From contig CAMOOR010000015.1 in NCBI GenBank assembly GCA_946621635.1, positions 1 to 42,186 on the forward strand: a stretch of DNA of 42,186 nt, in the 5' to 3' direction. How positions within the stretch are numbered: the stretch's first letter is position 1; each line of letters begins with the position of its first letter. Positions 15,504 through 23,972 of the stretch are shown here, piece by piece. The notes beneath the pieces were generated by a model that did no database searches, was not told the DNA's origin, and saw nothing but the letters and a program-made list of their open reading frames with translations. The position numbers and the translations under genes are program-made. This stretch comes from Colimorpha sp002372855. Lineage in GTDB: Bacteria; Bacteroidota; Bacteroidia; Bacteroidales; P3.

Positions 15504-17285
15504 CTATTCGTCGCTGGTGTCGCTGATGAAGCGGCGGTAGGCGCTGAAGGTGTTGGCGCGCGAGAGAAAACCCAGGTAGTTGTCGTCATCGTCCACAACC
15601 ACAAGGTTGTAGCGGTCGCATATGCGGAACTTCTCCACCACGTCCAGCAGGCTGTCGCTGCTGCGCACCAGGTCGCCCTCGCTCATGGGGTGCATCAGGT
15701 CGTCAACCACCACAGTGTCATACAATTCGGGCCGGAAGATAATCTTCCGCACATCGTCCAGCACTACCACGCCGAGGAACTTGTCGTCGTCGCTCAGCAC
15801 GGGGAAGACATTGCGGCGCGAGGTCTGTATGACCTCCACCAGGTCGCGCAACGTATTGCCACTGCGCACAATGACGAAATTGGTCTCTATAAGCGACGAC
15901 ATGTCCAGCAGGTGCCACGCCGAGGCGTCCTTGTCGTGGGTCAGCAGGTCGCCCTTCTCGGCCAACTTGCGGGCGTAGATGGAATGTCGCTCGAACGGAC
16001 TGACACACAGGTAGGTGACCGCCGATGCCACCATCAGGGGCACCAGCAGCTGGTAGCCGCCCGTGATGTCGGCAATGAGGAACGTGGCCATGAACGGAGC
16101 GTGCATCACACCGGTCATCACCGCCGCCATGCCCACCAGCGCAAAGTTGGCGGTATCCTGCTCCGGCAGGCCCATCTGGTTGCACAGCATGGCCACAAAA
16201 TAGCCCGACAGGCCACCCACGATGAGCGACGGGCCGAAGGTGCCGCCCACGCCGCCACTGCCAATGGTGGCCGCCGTGGCAACGGCTTTCAGCGCTATAA
16301 GCAGGAACAGCACCAGCAAAACAACCAGCACGTTGTCGCTCCACGAACCATATACCGTATTGACAAACAGGCTGCTGCTGTCGCCATGCAACAGCTGCGT
16401 CAGCATGCCGTAGCCTTCGCCGTAGAGCGGCGGGAACAGGTAGATAAGCACTCCCAGCACCAGGCCGCCGGCCAGCACCCTGAGCCATGGCTTCCTGAAC
16501 CGCGCAAAGAGCTGCTCCACACGGTCGGTGGTACGCAAGAAGTAGATGGAAACCAGCGCGCAGAACACGCCCAGCACCACATAGAACGGCAGCTGCGAGA
16601 GGCCGAACTGCTGCGTAACCTCGAAATGGAACTGCACATCGGTACCCATCAGGAAGTAGGCCACCGTAGCCGCCACCAGCGCGGAGATCAACAGCGGCAG
16701 CGCCGTGGTGGCACTGAGGTCGAACATAAACACCTCGAGCACAAACATAATGCCCGCAAACGGGGCCTTGAAGATACCCGCAATGGCCCCCGCCGCGCCG
16801 CAGCCCAGCAGGATACGTACACTCTTGGGACTCAGCCTCATCCAGCGTCCGATGTTGGAGCCGATAGCCGAGCCCGTGGAGGCTATCGGGGCCTCCAGAC
16901 CCACGCTGCCGCCAAAGGCCACCGTGAGGGTCGAAGCGATAAGCGACGTGTACATGTTCTTGGCCGGCAGGCGTCCCTCGTTGCGGCTGATGGCCAGCAG
17001 CACAGAGGGCAGCCCGTGCCCGATGTCGCCACGCACTATATACTTGACAAACAGCACCGTCAGCGCAATGCCTATCAGAGGGAACACCAGCATCATCACA
17101 TTGCCTCCCAGCGGCGTCAGCGCACCCACGCGGGTCACCAGCACACCGGAATAGTGCACCAGCGTCTTGAGCGCCACAGCCGCCAGACCCGACAGCAATC
17201 CCACCACAACAGCCAGCAGCAGAACATACGCGTGCTCGCTCATGTGGCGCAGACGCCAACGATGGAATTTGCCTACAAAATGCAT
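15504..17285 (-). CDS. ClC family chloride channel/transporter with CBS pair
   Basis: 593 residues. The membrane part covers about 15-450 and a tandem CBS pair about 455-590. Selectivity-filter motifs are present: GHGLP (89-93, where GSGIP is usual, so the filter Ser is His), GLEAP (129-133, gating Glu E131 kept) and GTFGP (348-352). The internal proton glutamate (E203 of the E. coli transporter) aligns with V185 in FVLEVF, as in many true channels. A central Tyr is kept in the SIYARKL segment. It may therefore conduct anions without strict proton exchange. It converges on the barrel gene with a 10-bp gap and is divergent from the OmpA-like gene. Confidence 0.92.
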   Translation of the reverse strand: MHFVGKFHRWRLRHMSEHAYVLLLAVVVGLLSGLAAVALKTLVHYSGVLVTRVGALTPLGGNVMMLVFPLIGIALTVLFVKYIVRGDIGHGLPSVLLAISRNEGRLPAKNMYTSLIASTLTVAFGGSVGLEAPIASTGSAIGSNIGRWMRLSPKSVRILLGCGAAGAIAGIFKAPFAGIMFVLEVFMFDLSATTALPLLISALVAATVAYFLMGTDVQFHFEVTQQFGLSQLPFYVVLGVFCALVSIYFLRTTDRVEQLFARFRKPWLRVLAGGLVLGVLIYLFPPLYGEGYGMLTQLLHGDSSSLFVNTVYGSWSDNVLVVLLVLFLLIALKAVATAATIGSGGVGGTFGPSLIVGGLSGYFVAMLCNQMGLPEQDTANFALVGMAAVMTGVMHAPFMATFLIADITGGYQLLVPLMVASAVTYLCVSPFERHSIYARKLAEKGDLLTHDKDASAWHLLDMSSLIETNFVIVRSGNTLRDLVEVIQTSRRNVFPVLSDDDKFLGVVVLDDVRKIIFRPELYDTVVVDDLMHPMSEGDLVRSSDSLLDVVEKFRICDRYNLVVVDDDDNYLGFLSRANTFSAYRRFISDTSDE

Positions 17286-17308
17286 ATTTTTTTCAAAAAA
17301 TCAGGCTG

Positions 17309-17316
17309 CAAAGATA
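17309..17316 (-). promoter_or_regulatory. -7 box of a promoter for the ClC gene
   Basis: On the minus strand this reads TATCTTTG, a perfect Bacteroidetes -7 element, 24 bp ahead of the ClC start codon. No TTTG is found at the expected distance upstream. It lies in the 80-bp divergent gap shared with the OmpA-like gene. Confidence 0.6.
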
Positions 17317-17365
17317 CGAAAAATAATCGAACTGCGTTATTAAAACGAAAAAAATAACATTTATT

Positions 17366-18382
17366 ATGAATAAACGCACCATTTTCACAGGCATCATTGC
17401 CGCCCTCGCCTTCTCGTCGTGCGTCTCGCTCAGCGAGCACGAAACCCTCCAGAACAAGTACGACCAGACCGCCAAACAGTACAAACTCACCGTCCAGGAG
17501 CTCGAGGAAATCAAAGAAGAGAATGCCGCCCTGACACGCCAGAACACCGCGCTCACCTCCGACTACAGCGAGCTCAGCAACCAGAAAGGCCGCTGCGACG
17601 CCACCGTCGACAGCCTCACGCGACGCATCGAGCAGCTCCGCCACCACTACGACACCACCATGGAGAACTACATGCAGGAAGTGGCCGGCAAAAACCGCGA
17701 CCTCACCCGCGCCCAGAACCTCCTCTCCGCACGCACCAAAGAGCTGAACAGCAAGGAGGAAGAGCTCCGCCAGAAAGAGCAGCAGCTCACCGAGCAGCAG
17801 GAGACCTTCCGCCTGCAGCGCAGCGAAATGATTGCCAAGCAGGCCGAACTGGAACGCGAGGAAGCCGCCACACGCGCCCAGCTCCAGGCCAAGGAGCGCG
17901 AACTCGAAGCCGTGCGCAGCTCCGTCACCAAAGCCCTCGTGGGCTTCGCCGACAAAGGCCTGAAAGTGGAAACCAAGGACGGCAAAGTCTACGTCTCCAT
18001 GGAGAACAAACTCATGTTCCCCTCCGCCAGCTGGACCGTCTCCAAAGAGGGCGCCAACGCCATCAAGGAACTGGCCAAAGTGCTCGAACAGGACACCACG
18101 CTGAACATTATGGTCGAGGGACATACGGACAACGACCCCTATCGCGGCAACACCGCCGTCAAGGACAACTGGGACCTCTCGGTGATGCGCGCCACGGCCA
18201 TCGTCAAGCTCCTCCTGCAGCACGGTCCCGCCATCAACCCCTCGCGCATCGAGGCCTGCGGCCACGGTGAGTTCGCCCCCAAGGCCGACAACAGCACCGC
18301 CGAAGGCAAAGCCGCCAACCGCCGCACCGAAATCATCCTCACCCCCAACCTCGACAAACTCCTCCGCCAGATGGGCAACTAA
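17366..18382 (+). CDS. OmpA/Pal-like lipoprotein with coiled coil
   Basis: 338 residues. The lipoprotein signal ends LAFSSC (lipidated Cys about 19). A long Glu/Gln/Lys/Arg-rich coiled coil follows (about 25-190), then an OmpA peptidoglycan-binding domain (about 205-335) with VEGHTDNDPY, LSVMRATAIV and AANRRTEI, which supply the Asp and Arg that hold the diaminopimelate. It should tether the outer membrane to peptidoglycan with a spacer helix. A strong hairpin terminator follows at 18411-18443, so it is likely a single-gene unit. Confidence 0.92.
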   Translation: MNKRTIFTGIIAALAFSSCVSLSEHETLQNKYDQTAKQYKLTVQELEEIKEENAALTRQNTALTSDYSELSNQKGRCDATVDSLTRRIEQLRHHYDTTMENYMQEVAGKNRDLTRAQNLLSARTKELNSKEEELRQKEQQLTEQQETFRLQRSEMIAKQAELEREEAATRAQLQAKERELEAVRSSVTKALVGFADKGLKVETKDGKVYVSMENKLMFPSASWTVSKEGANAIKELAKVLEQDTTLNIMVEGHTDNDPYRGNTAVKDNWDLSVMRATAIVKLLLQHGPAINPSRIEACGHGEFAPKADNSTAEGKAANRRTEIILTPNLDKLLRQMGN

Positions 18383-18410
18383 CAGCCCTCCAACCATATA
18401 GGCCCCATCC

Positions 18411-18443
18411 GAGGCCCCCGCAGGGTTCCCCTGCGGGGGCCTC
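18411..18443 (+). terminator. Perfect 15-bp hairpin after the OmpA-like gene
   Basis: GAGGCCCCCGCAGGG and CCCTGCGGGGGCCTC pair perfectly around a three-base TTC loop, 28 bp after the stop codon. The following bases are C-rich rather than T-rich, so it may work as a weak intrinsic terminator or an RNA-stabilising end. Confidence 0.7.
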
Positions 18444-18560
18444 GCTGCTTCCACCCTACCCGACTCATCCCAACCACCTCCCCCACTCCCCCACACCACC
18501 TCCCCGACCCCACAATACTACCTCCCCGACCCCAAAACACCACCCCTCCGACACCCCCCG
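18444..18560. other. C-rich intergenic tract
   Basis: About 115 bp almost without G on the plus strand, with repeated CCTCCCC and ACCTCCCCGACCCC blocks. The minus strand carries several runs of four or more G and could form a quadruplex. There is no open frame with coding character. It lies between the terminator and hairpin copy 3. Confidence 0.6.
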
Positions 18561-18562
18561 AA

Positions 18563-18711
18563 GAGGTACATAATTCGGCATTTCTTATATTGTTCTTATA
18601 TCGTTCTTATATCGTTCTCATATACTTCTCATATACTTCTTATATCACCTATATAAGAACTATATGAGAAGTATATAGGAAGGATATAAGAAGGGCCGAA
18701 TTATGTACCTC
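18563..18711. repeat. Copy 3 of the 11-bp-unit hairpin repeat
   Basis: This is the most complete copy. The ends GAGGTACATAATTCGGC and GCCGAATTATGTACCTC are exact reverse complements. The left arm has six 11-bp units and the right arm four. The loop is CACCT, the reverse complement of the AGGTG loop of copy 2, while the left arms are otherwise nearly identical. It lies between the OmpA-like and M28-like genes and contributes a misleading in-frame ATG at 18703. Confidence 0.92.
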
Positions 18712-18769
18712 TCGGAGACGGTTTTGTGGCGGGAAAAAGAAGTTTCCGATGCAAATCAAAAAAATTTCG

Positions 18770-18777
18770 TATATTTG
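18770..18777 (+). promoter_or_regulatory. -7 box of a promoter for the M28-like gene
   Basis: TATATTTG fits TAnnTTTG, 78 bp ahead of the start codon and 58 bp after hairpin copy 3. A weak TTTCC lies 22 bp upstream in place of TTTG. The AT-rich leader up to 18855 contains AATAAT-like runs. Confidence 0.55.
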
Positions 18778-18855
18778 TATTTGCTTCGCCATAGTGGGTG
18801 GAAGCGGAATAAGTTTAGAATCAATAATATAAATAAATTAATAATAATAACAGCT

Positions 18856-20373
18856 ATGACAAAAAAGGGATTGTGGAGCAAAATGGCACGCCTGATTATG
18901 CTGGCGGCGCCGTTGCTGGCCGCGAGCATGCCGGCCCACGCGCAGCTGCGCGACGCTATGGCCATGCCCGTGGTCGAGGAAGACTCAATCATGAAGCACA
19001 TCATCGAACTTTCGGGCGAGCGCTACGAGGGCCGCCTGGCGGGCACGCTGGGCTACGACGAGGCCGTGGAGTACGTGGAGCGCGTGCTGCGACGCCACGG
19101 CGTGGCATGCACCGAGCAGCGCTTCAACATCGAGTGCAACGAGGTGGAGAACTGCAAGTTCAACATCTACATCCCCGGCACCAAGGACAAGCGTGTCTTC
19201 ACCCTCGGCAACGAGTTTTGCTGCGCCGGCATGACGGGCCGCGGCTATGTGGACGCCCAGATGGTCTTCTGCGGATACGGCATCGCGGAGCAGGATATGG
19301 ACGAATACAAGGGCGTCGACGTGCAGGGCAAAATCGTGGTGATCCTCACGGGCCTGCCCGACGGGTCGTGGCTGCCGCAGAACATAGCGCAGCACTACGC
19401 CACGCTGCGCGACAAGGCGCGCGTGGCCGAGAAGCACGGCGCCCTGGGCATGCTGGCCGTGAACCTCAGCCCCAGCTGCCTGCCCTACGAGGTGCAGGGC
19501 CGCGTCTACTGCGGCGAGCTGCCCCACCTGGCCACCTTCCCCATCCTGCAGCTCACCCTCGACTGCGGCCGCGAGCTCCTGGCGGGCGAGAAGATGTCGC
19601 TCGACACCGCCGTCAGCGTCATCAACCGCACCCACGCCCCCTCCTCCTTCACCCTGCTGAAGAAGGCCGAGGTGGACGTCAACGCCATCTACCGCCAGCG
19701 CGCCGTGACGGCCAATGTGCTGGGCCTGATGGAGGGCAGCGACCGCCGCATGAAGGACGAACTCATCGTGGTCGGCGCCAGCCTCGACCATGTGGGCATG
19801 CAGGGCGAGACGTGCCTCTTCCCCGGGGCCGACGTCAACGCCTCGGGCGTGGCCGCTGTGCTCGAAACGGCACGCCTCCTGGCACAGCCGCAATACCGCC
19901 CGCGCCGCAGCGTGCTCTTTGTCCTCTTCAGCGGAAGCGAGCAGCTCTACCTCGGTTCGCGCATCTTCCTGGCCAACTTCCCCCAGCTGCGCAAGGTGGA
20001 GGCCTTCATCAACGTGCAGAACATCGGTTGCGGCGACAGCATCGTGCTGCTGGGCGACAACCGCTATCCCTCGCTGTGGGAGATTGCGCGTGTGCGCGAC
20101 AGCGCCAACCACAGCCTTATCCACCGCAGCCCCGAGGCCACCAATCCCCGCGGCGACGCCCGCGGATTCGACGCCATAGGCATCCCCTCGCTGGTCTTCA
20201 CCTCCCTCAACGGCCTGCAGCACAACCATGTGCCCAGCGACATCTGGGAGAACATCGACCGCCGCATGCTCACCGGCGCCACGCAGGTGATGGTGGAAAC
20301 GGTGCGCGAGCTGTGCGACGGCATGTACCGCGGCCGCACGCCGAAGAGCAAGTCGCTCAAATTCCTGGAATAA
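18856..20373 (+). CDS. M28-like secreted protein, probable pseudopeptidase
   Basis: 505 residues from the ATG at 18856, chosen because it gives a good signal peptide (to about residue 29, PAHA) and lies after the promoter; the frame is open to 18703, inside the hairpin repeat. Residues 100-290 resemble a PA-type insert, and 290-490 the M28 zinc aminopeptidase fold. The usual zinc and catalytic residues are mostly replaced: GASLDHVG has S309 for His, GADVNASG has V327 for the bridging Asp, FSGSEQ has S361 for the catalytic Glu (E362 remains), and INVQNIG has Q388 for Asp. His remains in GLQHNHVPSD. The fold is clearly kept, but activity is unlikely; a binding role is inferred. Confidence 0.88.
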   Translation: MTKKGLWSKMARLIMLAAPLLAASMPAHAQLRDAMAMPVVEEDSIMKHIIELSGERYEGRLAGTLGYDEAVEYVERVLRRHGVACTEQRFNIECNEVENCKFNIYIPGTKDKRVFTLGNEFCCAGMTGRGYVDAQMVFCGYGIAEQDMDEYKGVDVQGKIVVILTGLPDGSWLPQNIAQHYATLRDKARVAEKHGALGMLAVNLSPSCLPYEVQGRVYCGELPHLATFPILQLTLDCGRELLAGEKMSLDTAVSVINRTHAPSSFTLLKKAEVDVNAIYRQRAVTANVLGLMEGSDRRMKDELIVVGASLDHVGMQGETCLFPGADVNASGVAAVLETARLLAQPQYRPRRSVLFVLFSGSEQLYLGSRIFLANFPQLRKVEAFINVQNIGCGDSIVLLGDNRYPSLWEIARVRDSANHSLIHRSPEATNPRGDARGFDAIGIPSLVFTSLNGLQHNHVPSDIWENIDRRMLTGATQVMVETVRELCDGMYRGRTPKSKSLKFLE

Positions 20374-20378
20374 AAAAA

Positions 20379-20433
20379 ACTTAACACTGAACACTTAACA
20401 CTAAACACTTAACACTAAACACTGCACACTGAA
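20379..20433. repeat. Degenerate 7-bp tandem repeat (ACTTAAC type)
   Basis: Eight units: ACTTAAC, ACTGAAC, ACTTAAC, ACTAAAC, ACTTAAC, ACTAAAC, ACTGCAC and ACTGAA, the last running straight into the ATG of the gldF-gldG gene. They fill the whole spacer after the M28-like gene. Confidence 0.88.
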
Positions 20434-22902
20434 ATGTGGACATTGTATAAAAAAGAACTGTCGAACTTTTTCTCATCGCTGATTGGCTACCTCACCATAG
20501 CGGTGTTCCTGATTCTCACCGGCCTGATGCTGTGGGTGCTGAAGAGCGACTTCAACATCCTTGACTACGGCTATGCCGGCATGGACGGCCTGTTCCTCAT
20601 CGGGCCGTTCCTCTACCTCTTCCTCATACCCGCCATCACGATGCGCACCTTCGCCGAGGAGCGCCGCGGCGGCACCATCGAGATGCTGATGACGCACCCG
20701 CTGAGCGACTGGACGATAGTCTGGGCGAAGTTTCTGGCGGCGTGGACGCTGGTGCTCATCTCGCTGCTGCCCACGCTGGTGTGCTACTTCAGCGTCTATT
20801 CCCTGGGCTATCCCGTGGGCAACATCGACACGGGCAGCGTTGTGGGCTCCTACATCGGCCTGCTGCTGCTGGGCGGCGCCTTTGTGGCGATAGGCCTGCT
20901 GTGCAGCTCGCTGACGTCGAACCAGATTGTGGCCTTCATCGCCGCCGCGGTGCTCAGCGCCGTGGCCTACCTGGGCTTCGAGTCGCTCTACCACATGGAA
21001 CTCTTCGGCAGCGGCGACCTCTTTGTGAAGGGCCTGGGCATGATGGACCACTACGAAAGCATCAGCCGCGGAGTGATCGACACGCGCGACGTGCTCTACT
21101 TCGCCAGCGTCATGGCCCTCTTCCTCATGGCCACGCGCATGGTGCTGCAGAGCCGCATGTGGAACGGATGGAAGAAGCGCAAGAACCTCAAGCGCAGCCA
21201 CTGGCTGGAGATGGGGGTGACGGTGCTGATTGTGGTGTCGGTCAACGTCATCAGCCACTTCCTCTATGCCCGTCTGGACCTCACGTCGGAGCGCCGCTAC
21301 ACCCTCTCCGACTCGAGCAAGGAACTGCTGAAGACCATCGACGAGCCGCTGCTCTACCGCGTCTACCTCGACGGCGACATGCCTGCCGACTTCAAGCGGC
21401 TGCAGAACGAGACGCGCGAGATGCTCAACCAGTTCCGCGCCTACAACCGCAACGTGAGCTACGAATTTGTCAATCCCAACGACTTCGGCACCGACGAGGA
21501 GCGCCGCGTCTTCTTCCAGAAGCTCGGCGAGAAAGGCATCCAGCCCGCGCAGGTGCAGATGAAAGGCGACAACGGGGTGACCTCGCTGCTGCTGCTGACG
21601 GCGGCCGACGTGTTCTACAAGGGCCGCGAGACCACGGTGCAGCTGCTGCAGAACCAGCAGTATGTGCCGCAAGCCGACCTGCTGAACAACTCCATCCAGA
21701 ACCTCGAGTACGCCCTGACCAGCCCCGTGCGCTCCCTGGCGCGCGGCATGAAGCAGAGCATAGGTTTCCTGCAGGGACAGGGCGAGCTGCAAGGCGGCGT
21801 GCTCTTCGACATACAGCGCGCGCTGCAGGAGTTCTACAGCCTGGAATACGTCACCATCGACGGGCAGATACAGTCGCTCACCGCCCACCGCCAGAACTCG
21901 AAGGATTCGACCTACCGTTTCGTCAACAAGTACGACCTCCTCATCGTGGCCAAACCCACGGAGACCTTCGACGAGAAAGACCTCTTCATCCTGGACCAGT
22001 ACATCATGTACGGCGGCAAGGTGCTGTGGCTCATCGACCCGGTGAACGCCGAGGTGGACAGCCTGTCGAACCACGGCCAGATGCTGGCCACACGCTATCC
22101 CCTGGGGCTCGACGAGATGCTCTTCAACTACGGCGTGCGCCTGAACGCCAACGTGCTGATGGACATCCGCTGCCGTCCCATCCCCATCCCTGTGGGGCTG
22201 GTGGGCGAAACACCGCAATACCGCTTCATGCCGTGGATGTACTTCCCGGAGATTGTGCCGCTGTCTGAACATCCCATTGTACGCAACCTCGACCTCATCA
22301 AGACCGACTTTGTCAGCAGCATCGACCTCATCGACAACGACATAAAGAAGACTGTGCTGCTGAGCACCTCGGAATACACTCGTGTGAAGAACGCTCCGGC
22401 CCTGATCGACCTTGCCGATGCGCAGAGCGAGCCGGACCAGCGCCTGTTCAACAAGAGCCACCTGCCGGTGGCCGTGCTGCTGGAGGGCGAGTTCAAATCG
22501 ACCTGGCGCAACCGCCTGACGCCCGAACTGATGTCGCAGGACGCCATCGGATACCGCGAGGTCAGCAAGCCCACGAAGATGATTGTCATCTCCGACGGCG
22601 ACATCATCAAGAACCGCTTCGACGCCAGGAACGACCGCATCTACCCCACGGGCTTCGACAGCTATACCGGCACGCTGTATGCCAACAAGTCGCTGCTGCT
22701 CAACGCGGTGAACTACCTTGTCGGCGACGAGGGCCTGATGGATTCGCGCGGACGCCACATCACGCTCCGCAAGCTGGACGAGAACAAGGTGAACAACCGC
22801 CGCACGACCTATCAAATAATCAACATCCTGGTGCCGCTGCTGCTGCTCGGCATAGCCGGCGCCGCCATCACAATCGTTAGAAGAAACAAATACCGCAAAT
22901 GA
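20434..22902 (+). CDS. gldG: GldF-GldG fusion, gliding-type ABC transporter component
   Basis: 822 residues. Residues 1-240 are a six-helix ABC-2 permease like GldF (opening MWTLYKKELSNFFSS, with RTFAEERRGGTIE). Residues about 260-822 are a GldG-like protein: a membrane anchor, a large extracytoplasmic domain (starting LTSERRYTLSDSSKELL) and a C-terminal membrane helix. The two are separate genes in Flavobacterium; the fused form is common in Bacteroidales, which do not glide. The partner ATPase GldA is not encoded nearby. The next gene overlaps by ATGA and encodes a DUF4340 protein, the usual companion. Confidence 0.9.
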   Translation: MWTLYKKELSNFFSSLIGYLTIAVFLILTGLMLWVLKSDFNILDYGYAGMDGLFLIGPFLYLFLIPAITMRTFAEERRGGTIEMLMTHPLSDWTIVWAKFLAAWTLVLISLLPTLVCYFSVYSLGYPVGNIDTGSVVGSYIGLLLLGGAFVAIGLLCSSLTSNQIVAFIAAAVLSAVAYLGFESLYHMELFGSGDLFVKGLGMMDHYESISRGVIDTRDVLYFASVMALFLMATRMVLQSRMWNGWKKRKNLKRSHWLEMGVTVLIVVSVNVISHFLYARLDLTSERRYTLSDSSKELLKTIDEPLLYRVYLDGDMPADFKRLQNETREMLNQFRAYNRNVSYEFVNPNDFGTDEERRVFFQKLGEKGIQPAQVQMKGDNGVTSLLLLTAADVFYKGRETTVQLLQNQQYVPQADLLNNSIQNLEYALTSPVRSLARGMKQSIGFLQGQGELQGGVLFDIQRALQEFYSLEYVTIDGQIQSLTAHRQNSKDSTYRFVNKYDLLIVAKPTETFDEKDLFILDQYIMYGGKVLWLIDPVNAEVDSLSNHGQMLATRYPLGLDEMLFNYGVRLNANVLMDIRCRPIPIPVGLVGETPQYRFMPWMYFPEIVPLSEHPIVRNLDLIKTDFVSSIDLIDNDIKKTVLLSTSEYTRVKNAPALIDLADAQSEPDQRLFNKSHLPVAVLLEGEFKSTWRNRLTPELMSQDAIGYREVSKPTKMIVISDGDIIKNRFDARNDRIYPTGFDSYTGTLYANKSLLLNAVNYLVGDEGLMDSRGRHITLRKLDENKVNNRRTTYQIINILVPLLLLGIAGAAITIVRRNKYRK

Positions 22903-23972
22903 AGAAACGCAATCTCATCCTGATCATCGTCGCCGCCGTGGTGGTAGTGGCAGCAGCCCTCACCGCCTGGCTCCTTTCGCGACCCACCTTCAAACAAGAC
23001 TTCCACATCGAGGACACCTCCTCGATTACCCGCCTTTTCCTCGCCGACAAGGAGTCCACGGAGGTGACCCTGGTGCGCCAGGGGGACTCGAGCTGGACCG
23101 TCGACGGCAAATACCTGGCCAGCCAGCCCATGGTGGACCTGCTGCTGGAGACCCTCCACGACATGCGCATCCGACAGCAGGTGAACAAGAACGCCATCCC
23201 CAACGCCATCAAAGACATAGCAGCCCACAGCATCAAGGTGGAGGTGTACCAGAACGAGCCGCTGATCAACTGGTTCGGCGGCCACCTGAAACTGTTCACC
23301 CGCGAACGCCTGACCACCACCTACTTCGTGGGCCGCGAGACACAAGACATGATGGCCAGCTTCATGTACCGCAAGGGCGACGACGTGCCGTACATCATCC
23401 ATATTCCCGGCTTCCGCGGATTTCTGACCCCGCGGTTCGTCACCGACCCGCTGAAATGGCGCAGCCACACCATTGTGGACCTCGATGTGAGGAAGATTGA
23501 GCGCATCGAGCTGGAGATACCGTCGCAGGAAAACGAGTCGTTTGCCGTACAGCGCGAGGGCGACGGCTTCTACATGGAGCTGCTGTCGACCCACCAGCGC
23601 ATCGACGGATTCGACACCGCGCGCGTGGCACAGATGCTCTCGTCGTTCACCTACCTGAACTTCGACGAGTTTGCCTCCATTGTACCCAACAGCTTCGCCG
23701 ACAGCTGTGTGCGCGGCGAGCCCCGCACCATCCTGCGCATCACCGACACCGAAGGGCACAAGAGCGAGCTGTGCACCTACATCAAATACAACAACCCCGA
23801 CGACCTGCAAGCCATGCCGGACACGACAATGTACCAGACGTTCGACCTCAACCGCCTCTACGCCATCCTCAACCAGCGCGACACCGTGCTGATACAGTAC
23901 TACGTGTTCGACAACATACTGCAACCCGCCAGCTACTTCCTCGGAGCCGACAAAACTGTTATAGCCCGATGA
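22899..23972 (+). CDS. DUF4340 domain protein
   Basis: 357 residues with one N-terminal membrane anchor (about 5-26), then a repetitive beta-rich extracytoplasmic region. The DUF4340 pattern is seen in SSWTVDGKYLASQPMVDLLL and in a later repeat around residues 195-245 (IERIELEIPSQ, then FAVQREGDGFYM). Such proteins are encoded directly after GldG-type transporter genes in many phyla and probably act with them in the periplasm. It overlaps both neighbours by four bases (ATGA), so the three genes are translationally coupled. Confidence 0.88.
   Translation: MKKRNLILIIVAAVVVVAAALTAWLLSRPTFKQDFHIEDTSSITRLFLADKESTEVTLVRQGDSSWTVDGKYLASQPMVDLLLETLHDMRIRQQVNKNAIPNAIKDIAAHSIKVEVYQNEPLINWFGGHLKLFTRERLTTTYFVGRETQDMMASFMYRKGDDVPYIIHIPGFRGFLTPRFVTDPLKWRSHTIVDLDVRKIERIELEIPSQENESFAVQREGDGFYMELLSTHQRIDGFDTARVAQMLSSFTYLNFDEFASIVPNSFADSCVRGEPRTILRITDTEGHKSELCTYIKYNNPDDLQAMPDTTMYQTFDLNRLYAILNQRDTVLIQYYVFDNILQPASYFLGADKTVIAR

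Noticed and set aside
18703..18855. Upstream in-frame start for the M28-like protein.
   Set aside because: The ATG belongs to hairpin copy 3 and precedes the predicted promoter; the signal peptide starts at 18856.
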